In this document: one piece after another, positions 53,084 through 61,544 of the stretch
Layout: each line of letters begins with the position of its first letter
Numbering within the stretch: position 1 is the first letter of the stretch
Assembly: GCF_026626745.1 (NCBI RefSeq)
Contig: NZ_JAPNJW010000002.1
Location: 2,814,151-2,878,150, forward strand
DNA: 64,000 bases
Source of the DNA: Nannocystis sp. RBIL2
GTDB taxonomy: Bacteria; Myxococcota_A; Polyangia; Nannocystales; Nannocystaceae
Direction of reading: 5' to 3'
The notes under the pieces: model-generated
What the model was told of the DNA's origin: nothing
Database searches by the model: none
The model's input: the letters and a program-made list of their open reading frames with translations, nothing else
Program-made: the position numbers and the translations under genes

Positions 53084-54838
53084 ATGCTGCGGACCGTCTG
53101 TACACGCACCCTCATGATACTTCCCCTGCTCGCGGTCGCCTGTGAAGGCGACGACGGCGGGCGCTTCGGGGACGAGACCGGCAATCAGGGCATCGACGTG
53201 CCCGATCCCGTCGACCCGCCGGAGGCCGACCCGGGCGAGTACCTCGAGGGCATCGACGGTGAATTCATCCGCGCGTCCGAAGAGTTCGGCGTCCCGGTCT
53301 CGCTCCTCAAGGCCGTCGGCTTCGTCGAGTCGCGCTGGGAGATGGTCGAGGGCCAGGTCGAGTTCGAGGGCCGCGACGCCGCCTTCGGCACCATGGCGCT
53401 GCGCGGCGTCAACCTCGAGCGCGCGGCCAAGCTGCTCGGCGTCGAGGTCGAGGACATCAAGGCCGACCGCGAGACCAACATCCGCGCCGCAGCAGCTGTC
53501 CTTCGGGACATGGCCGACGCCGAGGGCATCGACCGCGACGACCTCGGCGCGTGGGCCCCGTCGATCGCCGCCATGGCCGACATCGGTGACAAGGCCGCCT
53601 CGATCGCCTACATCCACTACGACGTCTACGGCGTCATCAAGAACGGCCTCGTCGTCACCGACAACGACGGCAACGTGATCTCGGAGATCCAGCCCGAGCC
53701 GACCGTCGAGCCCAACTACGACGGCACGGGCGGCCCGGTGCTCGCCACCAACCCCGACTACCCGGGCGCGATCTTCCGCGCCTCGCCGTCCTCGAACTAC
53801 GGCAGCCGCGCCGCCAACAGCACCGGCAAGGTGCGGATGGTCATCATCCACTCGTGCGAGGGCGCCTACTCGGGCTGCTGGGGCTGGCTGGTCAACTCGC
53901 AGTCCAAGGTCAGCGCCCACTACGTGGTCAAGGAGGACGGCTCGGAGATCTCCCAGCTCGTCAAGGAGGACAAGCGGGCCTTCCACATCGCCGCGGCCTA
54001 CAAGAAGAGCCTCAACGGCGGCCAGGAGCCGCAGCTCGAGGGCGTCAGCAGCAACCACTTCACCGTCGGCATCGAGCACGCCGGCTTCGCCAAGCAGGCC
54101 AACTGGAACGCCAACCTGATCGAGCAGTCGGCCAAGCTGGTCTGCAACATCACCAAGCGCCAGGGCGTCCCGATCGACAAGTACCACATCGTCGCGCACG
54201 GCCAGCTGCAGCCCAACAACCGCATCGACCCCGGCCCGAACTGGCCGTGGGCGACCTACTTCAACAAGATCACCGCCGCGTGCGGCGGCCAGCCCGCGGA
54301 CCCGCCCCCGGTGGAGCCGGATCCGAACGACCCGGTGCCCGACCCGATGCCGGATCCCGAGCCCGATCCCGAGCCGGACCCGATGGATCCGCCGCCGCAG
54401 GGCACCGACCCGGCCGAGATCATCATCGACAGCGCCAACGGCAACAACAACGCCGCGCTCGCCAAGTTCAACGCCTCGGCCAACTGGGCCGCCACCGCCT
54501 CCACGCCCGGCTTCTACGGCAGCAACTACCTGTTCGCCTCGGTCTCGCCGATCAGCGACGCCGCCGAGTTCTCGTTCTTCCTCAACAAGGCCGGCAGCAA
54601 GAAGGTCGAGATCTGGTACACGGCCGGGGCCAACCGCGCCCCGGACGCTCCGGTCGTCGCCTTCGACGCTCAGGGCAAGAACCTCGGCACCGTGAAGGTC
54701 AACCAGCAGGCGGGCGGCAAGCAGTGGGTCGCCGTCGGCACCTTCAACTTCACCGCCGGCTGGAACAAGGTCGCGGTGTCGCGCTGGACCACCGGTAACT
54801 TCGTCGTCATCGCCGACGCCATCCGGATCAGCAACTGA
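53084..54838 (+). CDS. Lipoprotein peptidoglycan hydrolase: lytic-transglycosylase-like + amidase + golvesin domain
   Basis: 584 residues. Lipobox ILPLLAVAC (Cys20). Residues about 50-160 (FIRASEEFGVPVSLLKAVGFVESRWE) resemble an SLT-type lysozyme fold with a Glu in FVESRW. Residues about 235-405 are an N-acetylmuramoyl-L-alanine amidase type 2 domain with zinc His in MVIIHSCEG and VAHGQL. A Pro/Asp linker leads to a golvesin C-terminal-like beta domain (IIDSANGNNN ... NFVVIADAIRIS). A two-enzyme cell-wall hydrolase with a binding domain is plausible for predation or wall remodelling. The start is fixed by the promoter. Confidence 0.85.
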   Translation: MLRTVCTRTLMILPLLAVACEGDDGGRFGDETGNQGIDVPDPVDPPEADPGEYLEGIDGEFIRASEEFGVPVSLLKAVGFVESRWEMVEGQVEFEGRDAAFGTMALRGVNLERAAKLLGVEVEDIKADRETNIRAAAAVLRDMADAEGIDRDDLGAWAPSIAAMADIGDKAASIAYIHYDVYGVIKNGLVVTDNDGNVISEIQPEPTVEPNYDGTGGPVLATNPDYPGAIFRASPSSNYGSRAANSTGKVRMVIIHSCEGAYSGCWGWLVNSQSKVSAHYVVKEDGSEISQLVKEDKRAFHIAAAYKKSLNGGQEPQLEGVSSNHFTVGIEHAGFAKQANWNANLIEQSAKLVCNITKRQGVPIDKYHIVAHGQLQPNNRIDPGPNWPWATYFNKITAACGGQPADPPPVEPDPNDPVPDPMPDPEPDPEPDPMDPPPQGTDPAEIIIDSANGNNNAALAKFNASANWAATASTPGFYGSNYLFASVSPISDAAEFSFFLNKAGSKKVEIWYTAGANRAPDAPVVAFDAQGKNLGTVKVNQQAGGKQWVAVGTFNFTAGWNKVAVSRWTTGNFVVIADAIRISN

Positions 54839-54863
54839 TCCGGGCGGCGCTCGCCGTCAGAGG

Positions 54864-54893
54864 CCCGCCTGCGCCGCGCGCAGGCGGGTCTTC
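54864..54893 (+). terminator. Rho-independent terminator of amidase gene
   Basis: CCCGCCTGCGC (54864-54874) and GCGCAGGCGGG (54878-54888) form a perfect 11-bp stem with a 3-nt loop, followed by TCTTCT. Between convergent genes. Confidence 0.8.
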
Positions 54894-55796
54894 TCATGTG
54901 TCGTAGTCGTAGTTGACCGAGTACTCGACGCACGCGTCGGCCAGCGCCTGGTCGACGCGGATGAACAGTCGCGCGTTGTTGGGGTTGAGGAGCCCGCAGC
55001 CGAAGTTGAAGTTGAGGTTCATGACGCCCTCGCCGCAGCAGCCCGGGTGGCCGCCGCTCGGCGAGTCGGTCTCGGTGGTGCCGTTCGGGCAGTTGAAGTC
55101 GGCGGTGCCCTGGTCGCAGTCGGTGAACACGCACAGGCGCACGTCGTCGCTGGCGGTCAGCGTGTGGCGCGTGTTCGGGCCGACGATGCAGAGCCCGTTC
55201 CACACCCCGTGGTACGAGAACCAGTCGATGTCGTCTTCGCCGTCGAGCACGCCCTCGACCGTCTCCGCCATCGCCCCGCAGCCCTGATCGCCGAGGTCGA
55301 TCGCGTTGGCCTCGCTGCCGTTCGGCTCCGGCCCCGGATCGTCGCACGTCGCCCCCTCGGTGGTCGTGTCCTCGCCGGTCTCCGTGCTGCTCGTGCTCGT
55401 CCCCTCCGTCGCCGTCCCCTCCGTCGTCGTCCCCTCCGTCGTCGTCGTCGTCGTCACCCCGTCCGTGCTCGTCGAGGTCGGCTCCAGCGTCCCGTCGCTG
55501 TTGGAGTTCGAGCCGCCGCCCTCGCACTCGCACTGCCCGTAGCTCTTGCCGTCGGCGTTGCACTCCTGCGAGCCCATGTTGCCGTTCGGGCACGTACACC
55601 CGGCGCTCGACCCCGGCACGCACAGGTTGTCGCTCTGGGTCGTGGTCGGCGTCGCCGTCGTCGACGTGTCGGTGTCGGTGCCGGTGCCGGTCTCGGTGCC
55701 GGTTTCGCTGGCCCCGTCGGTGACGCTCGGCAAGGGGTCGGCGTTGCACGCCGCGGCCGTCAGCGCAGAGAGAAGGACGAAGGGAGAGATCCGCAT
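54894..55796 (-). CDS. Lipoprotein with Thr/Ser/Glu linkers, unknown
   Basis: 300 residues from the ATG at 55796 (SPFVLLSALTAAAC, Cys17); GATAAT lies 9 nt upstream as a -10. Two Thr/Ser/Gly linkers flank a small Cys-rich knot (CVPGSSAGCTCPNGNMGSQEC). The C-terminal domain of about 130 residues (DDIDWFSYHG ... ARLFIRVDQALADACVEYSVNYDYDT) resembles the PPC/bacterial pre-peptidase C-terminal fold. Surface-exposed; no enzymatic motif. Confidence 0.7.
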   Translation of the reverse strand: MRISPFVLLSALTAAACNADPLPSVTDGASETGTETGTGTDTDTSTTATPTTTQSDNLCVPGSSAGCTCPNGNMGSQECNADGKSYGQCECEGGGSNSNSDGTLEPTSTSTDGVTTTTTTEGTTTEGTATEGTSTSSTETGEDTTTEGATCDDPGPEPNGSEANAIDLGDQGCGAMAETVEGVLDGEDDIDWFSYHGVWNGLCIVGPNTRHTLTASDDVRLCVFTDCDQGTADFNCPNGTTETDSPSGGHPGCCGEGVMNLNFNFGCGLLNPNNARLFIRVDQALADACVEYSVNYDYDT

Positions 55797-56113
55797 GCTC
55801 TCTCGATTATCACAGCGGCACCGCGCCCACGAGCGCGTTCGTGCGAGCCCCCGGCCCACACGTCATTCGTGGGCCTCAGGGCCGCCTCGGTGCGACGAGT
55901 TCGGCCGCCCGAATAGCTGTACTCGACTTCGTAGTCGACGCAGCCGCACGGCGCGGCCGCGAAGAAAACGAAGGAGACACACTCGCCTCTTCGCCGACTG
56001 CCACCCCGCGCGCAGCGCCTGAAGGCCCGCGGGCCCGCGCAGCCGCGTTCGCGGCCTCGCCGGAGCGTCCGCATTCGCTGCGCGCGGGGGCTCCCCACCG
56101 CATTCGCAATTGC
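55797..56113. other. 317-bp gap with a possible remnant of the 54894 gene
   Basis: On the minus strand around 55911-55960 a frame reads CVDYEVEYSYSGG, like the CVEYSVNYDYDT ending of the lipoprotein just downstream. No complete gene is present. Confidence 0.4.
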
Positions 56114-56119
56114 TAACCT
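56114..56119 (+). promoter_or_regulatory. -10 box TAACCT 6 nt before ATG 56126
   Basis: Same layout as other leaderless starts; no clear -35. Confidence 0.4.
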
Positions 56120-56125
56120 CGCTGC

Positions 56126-56779
56126 ATGGCCGACACGATCGAGTTCTTCTTCGACGTCATCTCGCCCTACGTGTACCTCGCCGACGCCATGCTGCCCGGG
56201 CTGCGCGCGCGTCATCCGGACGTCGTGATCGTCCATCGACCGGTCCTGTTCGCCGGCCTGCTCAAGCATTGGGGCCAGCTCGGTCCGGCCGAGATCCCGA
56301 GCAAGCGCGTGTTCATGTTCAAGGACATCCTGCGCCGCGCCGCCGAGCAGGGCGTGCCGCTCCGCGGGCCCGCCTCGCACCCGTTCAATCCACTCACCGC
56401 GCAGCGGGCCATCCTCGCCGCCGCGCCGGAGCAGCGGGCCGCGGCCACCACCGCGATCGCCCGCGCCGGCTGGGGCGAGGGCGCGGAGCTCGGAGATCCG
56501 GCAGTCCTCGTCGCCGCCTTGGGCCGCGCCGGCCTGCCTGGCGCCGCCCTCGTCGCTCGCGCCGGCGATCCGGACATCAAGGCCGGCCTCGTCGCCGCGA
56601 CCGAGCAGGCGATCGCGCTCGGCGTATTCGGCGTGCCGAGCTTCCTCGTCCGCGGCGAGCTCGTGTGGGGCCAGGACCGCCTGCGCGACGTCGAGGCGGT
56701 CCTCGCAGGCCGCGACCCGGTCACGCCCGAGGCGGCGGCGCAGCTGCTGACCCGCCCCGCCTCGGCGAACCGCCGCTGA
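56126..56779 (+). CDS. DsbA-fold 2-hydroxychromene-2-carboxylate isomerase family protein
   Basis: 217 residues. IEFFFDVISPYVYLADAMLP matches the family N-terminus with a Ser (13) where thioredoxins have Cys. GVFGVPSFLVRGELVWGQDRL is the cis-Pro loop and C-terminal signature of GST-kappa-like isomerases. It probably uses glutathione or acts on an aromatic intermediate. It ends 1 bp before the stop of the convergent RND gene. Confidence 0.88.
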   Translation: MADTIEFFFDVISPYVYLADAMLPGLRARHPDVVIVHRPVLFAGLLKHWGQLGPAEIPSKRVFMFKDILRRAAEQGVPLRGPASHPFNPLTAQRAILAAAPEQRAAATTAIARAGWGEGAELGDPAVLVAALGRAGLPGAALVARAGDPDIKAGLVAATEQAIALGVFGVPSFLVRGELVWGQDRLRDVEAVLAGRDPVTPEAAAQLLTRPASANRR

Positions 56780-56780
56780 T

Positions 56781-59700
56781 TCACACGTCGAGCGGGTAGT
56801 TCTCGAGCGACTCGGGCCCGCGCGGCGGCGGCGGCTTCTTGCCCTTCACCAGGTCCCACCACGCGCCGATGCCCGCGCGCAGGTCCTCGACCGCGAGGTA
56901 CAGCGCGGGCACCAGGACCAGAGTGATCCCGGTCGCGAACATCACGCCGAAGCCGAGGCTGATGGCCATCGGGATGAGGAAGCGGGCCTGCACCGACGGC
57001 TCGAGGATCATCGGCATGAGGCCGAAGAAGGTCGTCACCGACGTCAGCAAGATCGGCCGGAACCGGCGCACGCCGGCGGAGATGACCGCTTCGAAGTGGC
57101 TGAGGTTGCGGGTGCGGCGGAACTCGTTGGTCGCGTCGATGAGCACCAGCGAGTCGTTCACGACCACGCCGGACAGCGCCACCATGCCCATCATGCTCAT
57201 CATGCTCAGCTCGTAGCCGAGCAGGACGTGGCCGCCGATCGCCCCGACCAGGCCGAACGGGATCGCCGCCATGACGATGAGCGGCTGCACGTAGCTGCGG
57301 AACGGGATCGCCAGCAGGGCGTAGATCGCCAGCAGGGCCATCAGCGCGCCGGTCTTCAGGCTGCCGAACGACTCGGCCTGCTCGCGGTTCTCGCCGCCCA
57401 TCTGCCACGACAGCCCGGGGTACTTCTGCGGCAGCTGGTCGAGCAGCTCGCTCTTCAGCTTGCCGTTGACCATGCCCGGCGTGGCCTCGCCCTCGCGCAG
57501 CTCGGCGGTGACGTGGACGATGCGCTTGCCGTCGGCGCGCTCGATCGACGGCCAGCTGCGGCCGCGCTCGATCACGGCCGCCTCGTGGAGCGGCACCTCG
57601 CCGCCCTGCGGCGTGCGGATCAGCAGCTCCTCGATGTCGTGCTCGCTGCGCCGCTCGTCGAGCGGCAGGCGGGCGATCACCCGCACCTCGTCGCGGCCGT
57701 CCTGCTGACGCAGCGCCTCGGCGCCGAAGAACGCCCCGCGGACCTGGCGGGCGATGTCCGTCGACGTGAGCCCGAGAGTGCGCGCCTCGGCGGTCAGCGT
57801 CAGGTCGAGCTGCGGCTTGCCGAGCGCGACCCCGTTCTCGACGTCGTGCACGCCCGCGTAGCCGCGCAGCACCGTCGTGACCTCTTCGGCGGCCCGCTCG
57901 AGCACGTCCTCGTCGGCGTGGCTGAGCTCGATGTCGACCGGCTTGCCGGCGCTCGGGCCCATGTTGGCGCTGAAGTTGATCGTCTTGGCCTCGGGCACCG
58001 GCCCGACGCGCCTCCGCCACTCGGCCGCGAAGTCACCCGTCTTGAAGTCGCGCAGGTCGCTGGGCACGAAGAACACGCGCACGTTGGCGACGTGCCCGCC
58101 CGACGCGCCGCTCGAGCCGCCGGGGCCCATCACCGGCCCGCGCGAGCCGACCTGGGCGAACACCCCGCGCAGCACCGGGTCGCCGCCGTACTCCTTCACC
58201 ACCTCCTGGGCGGTGCGGACCAGCCGCTCCTGCACGCGGCGGGTCTGCTCGACCGACGAGCCGTAGGGCAGCTCGACCGCCGCGGTGACGACGTCGCCCT
58301 CGATGCCAGGCAGGAAGCGGAACCCGATCAGGCCCGACGCGACGTAGGTCAGCGTCAGCACCAGCGTGGCGAAGCCGAGCGTCAACGTGAAGTAGCGGAA
58401 CCGCAGCGCGGCGCGGGCGAGCGGCGCGTAGACCTTCTCGATGAAGCGGTCGAGGGCGACCACGAAGCGCTGCTGAAACTTGAAGATCGCGCCGTAGATG
58501 CCGCCCTCGGGCTTGGTGAGGTGGCCGAGGTGGGCCGGCAAGATGAACAGCGACTCGACCAGCGAGAAGATCAGGACCGTGATCACGATGATCGGGATCA
58601 CGTTCATGAACTTGCCCATGAACCCGGGCAGGAAGAAAAGCGGCGTGAACGCGGCGACCGTGGTGAGCACCGAGAACACCACCGGGATGCCGACCTCGCG
58701 CGTGCCGCCGATCGCCGCCTCGATGTACGTCTCGCCGCGCTGGGCCCGCTCGAAGATGTTCTCGCCGATGACGATCGCGTCGTCGACCACCATGCCGAGC
58801 ACGACGATGAACGCGAACAGCGAGATCATGTTCACCGACACCCCGAGCAGCGGCATCAGGAACAGCGCGCCGAGGAACGACGTCGGGATGCCCCACGCGA
58901 CCCACAGCGCCACGCGGATCTCGAGGAACAGGCTGAGGCACAGGATCACCAGGATGAGCCCGCTCTGCGCGTTGCGCATCAGCAGGTCCATGCGCTGGGC
59001 GTAGATCTCGGACATGTCCTGCCACTGGGCGATCTTCACGCCCTCGGGCAGCTGCGCCGTGAACTTGCCGGTCAGCTCGCGCACCGCCTCCGCGACCTCG
59101 AGCGGCTTCTGCGAGCCGATCCGGTACACGCGGATCATCACCGCCGACATGCCGGCGAAGCTGGCCGACTCGTCGGTCTCGGCGAACGTCTCGCGCACGC
59201 GGGCGATGTCGCCGAGGCGGACCTCGGTGCCGGCGGTGCCGGTGACCACCGGGATCTCGGAGAAGCCGCGCTCGTCCTCGCGGCGCTCGTCGGTGCGGAC
59301 CAGGACCTCGCCGGTGGCCGTCTTGACCCCGCCGCCGGGCAGCTGCAGCGACGTCTGGCTGACCTTCTGGGCGATCTGCTCGAGCGTCAGGTTGTGCACC
59401 CGCAGCTGCTCGCGCGGGACTTCGATCGAGATCTCTTTCTTCGGCGCGCCGGCGAGGTCGGCCTGGGTGATCCGCGGATCGGAGAGATACGCGTCGCGGG
59501 CCTGCTCGGCGATCCGGCGCAGCACCCGCAGGTCCTGCTCGCCGTAGACCACCATCGAGATCACCTCGGAGCGGTTCGTGACCAGGCTGACGACCGGGCG
59601 CTCGGCGTCCTTCGGCAGCGACGTGATGCGGTCGACCGCGCTCTTCACGTCGGCCAGCACCTTCTCGTCGTCGGCGTCGATCGTCAGCTCGGCGTTGATG

Positions 59701-60011
59701 CGGGCCGAGCCCTCCGACGCGACCGCGACCACGCGCTTGACCCCGTCGATGCCGCGGACCGCCTCTTCGACCGCGAGGACGATGCCCTGCTCGACCTCGG
59801 CCGGGCTCGCGCCGGGGTACGGCACGCTGATCGAGACCATGTCGAGCTCGGTCTCGGGGAACACCTCCTGCTTGACGCGGCCGGCCATCAAGAGGCCGCC
59901 GACCAGCAGGAGGATCATCAGAAGGTTGGCGGCGACCGGGTTCTTCGCCATCCACGCGATCGGACCGGTGCCTGCGACCATGCCGGACGAACCTGACGAA
60001 TTCGAGTCCAT
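56781..60011 (-). CDS. RND efflux permease (HAE1/AcrB-like)
   Basis: 1076 residues, usual length for the family. Twelve membrane segments in the 1+5, 1+5 layout. The first begins WMAKNPVAANLLMILLLVGGLL. TM4 contains VVLGMVVDDAIVIGENIFERA with the proton-relay Asp pair. Large periplasmic domains follow TM1 and TM7. It pumps drugs, lipophiles or metals out with the adaptor encoded 33 bp upstream. No outer-membrane factor gene is in the window. Confidence 0.94.
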   Translation of the reverse strand: MDSNSSGSSGMVAGTGPIAWMAKNPVAANLLMILLLVGGLLMAGRVKQEVFPETELDMVSISVPYPGASPAEVEQGIVLAVEEAVRGIDGVKRVVAVASEGSARINAELTIDADDEKVLADVKSAVDRITSLPKDAERPVVSLVTNRSEVISMVVYGEQDLRVLRRIAEQARDAYLSDPRITQADLAGAPKKEISIEVPREQLRVHNLTLEQIAQKVSQTSLQLPGGGVKTATGEVLVRTDERREDERGFSEIPVVTGTAGTEVRLGDIARVRETFAETDESASFAGMSAVMIRVYRIGSQKPLEVAEAVRELTGKFTAQLPEGVKIAQWQDMSEIYAQRMDLLMRNAQSGLILVILCLSLFLEIRVALWVAWGIPTSFLGALFLMPLLGVSVNMISLFAFIVVLGMVVDDAIVIGENIFERAQRGETYIEAAIGGTREVGIPVVFSVLTTVAAFTPLFFLPGFMGKFMNVIPIIVITVLIFSLVESLFILPAHLGHLTKPEGGIYGAIFKFQQRFVVALDRFIEKVYAPLARAALRFRYFTLTLGFATLVLTLTYVASGLIGFRFLPGIEGDVVTAAVELPYGSSVEQTRRVQERLVRTAQEVVKEYGGDPVLRGVFAQVGSRGPVMGPGGSSGASGGHVANVRVFFVPSDLRDFKTGDFAAEWRRRVGPVPEAKTINFSANMGPSAGKPVDIELSHADEDVLERAAEEVTTVLRGYAGVHDVENGVALGKPQLDLTLTAEARTLGLTSTDIARQVRGAFFGAEALRQQDGRDEVRVIARLPLDERRSEHDIEELLIRTPQGGEVPLHEAAVIERGRSWPSIERADGKRIVHVTAELREGEATPGMVNGKLKSELLDQLPQKYPGLSWQMGGENREQAESFGSLKTGALMALLAIYALLAIPFRSYVQPLIVMAAIPFGLVGAIGGHVLLGYELSMMSMMGMVALSGVVVNDSLVLIDATNEFRRTRNLSHFEAVISAGVRRFRPILLTSVTTFFGLMPMILEPSVQARFLIPMAISLGFGVMFATGITLVLVPALYLAVEDLRAGIGAWWDLVKGKKPPPPRGPESLENYPLDV

Positions 60012-60044
60012 GGCGCTCCTCGCTGCGTCCGCAGTGTCTCGGGT

Positions 60045-61298
60045 CTAGAGCTTCTTCGCGGGGGGTTGGTTCGCCGCGATCAGCTCCGGCGAGTCGCCCT
60101 CGATCGTCACTTGCATGCCCTCGGTCGGGGTCGCCAGCGGCGTGGTCACGACCGCCTCGCCGGCCGCGAGGCCGCGCGCCAGCACCGTGGTCGCCGAGCG
60201 CCACACCACCTCGATCGCGCGCAGCGTCAGCTTGCCGTCGACCACCAGCCACACCTTGTCGTCGTCGACCAGCGCCACCCGCGGGACCTCGGTGGTGTCG
60301 GCCAGCGGCTGGCCGGCGAGCTCGACCCGCACCGAGCTGCCGAGCAGCAGCGGCAGCCGCGGCGCCGGCACGGCCGCGGCCGGAGCGTCGCTGACCTTTG
60401 GGACCTGTCCGTAGAGACCTGTCCCGAGGGGATCGGGCACCGCCACCAGCAGCCGGGCCATGCGGCCGCGGGCGTCGACCTGGCCGAGCAGGCGCTCGAC
60501 GTAGCCCTCGCGCTCGATGATCACGCCGGCGCCGGCGTCGTGGATGACCCTGGCCGGCGAGCCGCGCAGGCCCGTGCTGTTGACGCCGGGGATCTCCAGG
60601 TGCACGAGCTGGGACACCGGCACCGCGATCTCGACCCAGTAGCGATCGATCGCCACCAGAGTGGCGAGCTGGGTCTGCGTCGTGACCACCTGTCCGAGCT
60701 CGACGGTCGCGTCGGTCACCATCGCGTCGAACGGCGCGCGGACCATCGTCCGCCCGAGGTCACGCCTGGCCCGGCCGAACTGCTCGCGGGCGGCTTCGAC
60801 GTTGGCCTGGGCGCTGCGCACGTGGACGTCTCGCAGCGCGAACTCGCGCGCGTGATCGGCCAGCGCGTCGGAGCGGCCCTGCCACTCGTATTCGGCGACC
60901 GACTTGCGCCCGCGCTCGTCGGCGAGGGCGACCGAGGCCTGCTCGAGCGCGGCCCGCTGCGACGCGACCTGGGCCGACACGTCGCGGGCGTCGATGCGGA
61001 TCAGCGGGTCGCCGCGGTGGAGCAGGCCGCCCGGCGCGAGGCCGTCGCTGCGCTCGACGACGCGGCCGTTGACCTCGGAGGTGACGCGCAACTGGTGGAC
61101 CGGCTTGACCTCGCCGAGGCCGCGGACGGTCACCGGATGGGCCCCGGGCTGCGCCCGTCGCACGACCACCGGCACCGAGCGGCGCTCGCTGGCCACCGCC
61201 TTGACCTCGGGCTTCATGCCGCGGATGACGCCCATCATCACGAACGCGACGACGATGACGATGACGATCAGGACACCTTGAGCCAGCGCTCGCTTCAT
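60045..61298 (-). CDS. RND periplasmic adaptor (membrane fusion protein)
   Basis: 417 residues from the ATG at 61298 (KRALAQGVLIVIVIVVAFVMMGV is the anchor); an upstream codon at 61355 is in frame but adds a non-anchor head. Lipoyl halves (LRVTSEVNGRVVERSDGL and TMVRAPFDAMVTDATVELGQVV) flank a coiled coil. A beta-barrel and a membrane-proximal domain follow. First gene of the two-gene pump operon. A palindromic element near 60407-60430 lies within it. Confidence 0.92.
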   Translation of the reverse strand: MKRALAQGVLIVIVIVVAFVMMGVIRGMKPEVKAVASERRSVPVVVRRAQPGAHPVTVRGLGEVKPVHQLRVTSEVNGRVVERSDGLAPGGLLHRGDPLIRIDARDVSAQVASQRAALEQASVALADERGRKSVAEYEWQGRSDALADHAREFALRDVHVRSAQANVEAAREQFGRARRDLGRTMVRAPFDAMVTDATVELGQVVTTQTQLATLVAIDRYWVEIAVPVSQLVHLEIPGVNSTGLRGSPARVIHDAGAGVIIEREGYVERLLGQVDARGRMARLLVAVPDPLGTGLYGQVPKVSDAPAAAVPAPRLPLLLGSSVRVELAGQPLADTTEVPRVALVDDDKVWLVVDGKLTLRAIEVVWRSATTVLARGLAAGEAVVTTPLATPTEGMQVTIEGDSPELIAANQPPAKKL

Positions 61299-61544
61299 CG
61301 TCGGGGGGGCTCCCTTTGCCCGTGGGGCATAGCGCGGGCGCCTCTGGAAGTACATCGTTTCCTAAAAGCCGGTGACGTCGGAAACCTCCGGTCCCGGCGG
61401 CGAAACCGGCGCCGTGTCCGGCGGACGCCTTCGCGTGGGCACCGGGGGTTTTCTCTTGCGACCGCGGGACGATCTCGCGCCGCCCGGCGCCGCGCTGCGG
61501 TAGTCTCGGCGAGCACGCCGAGGCGTCGGGCTCGGGCGACGGAC

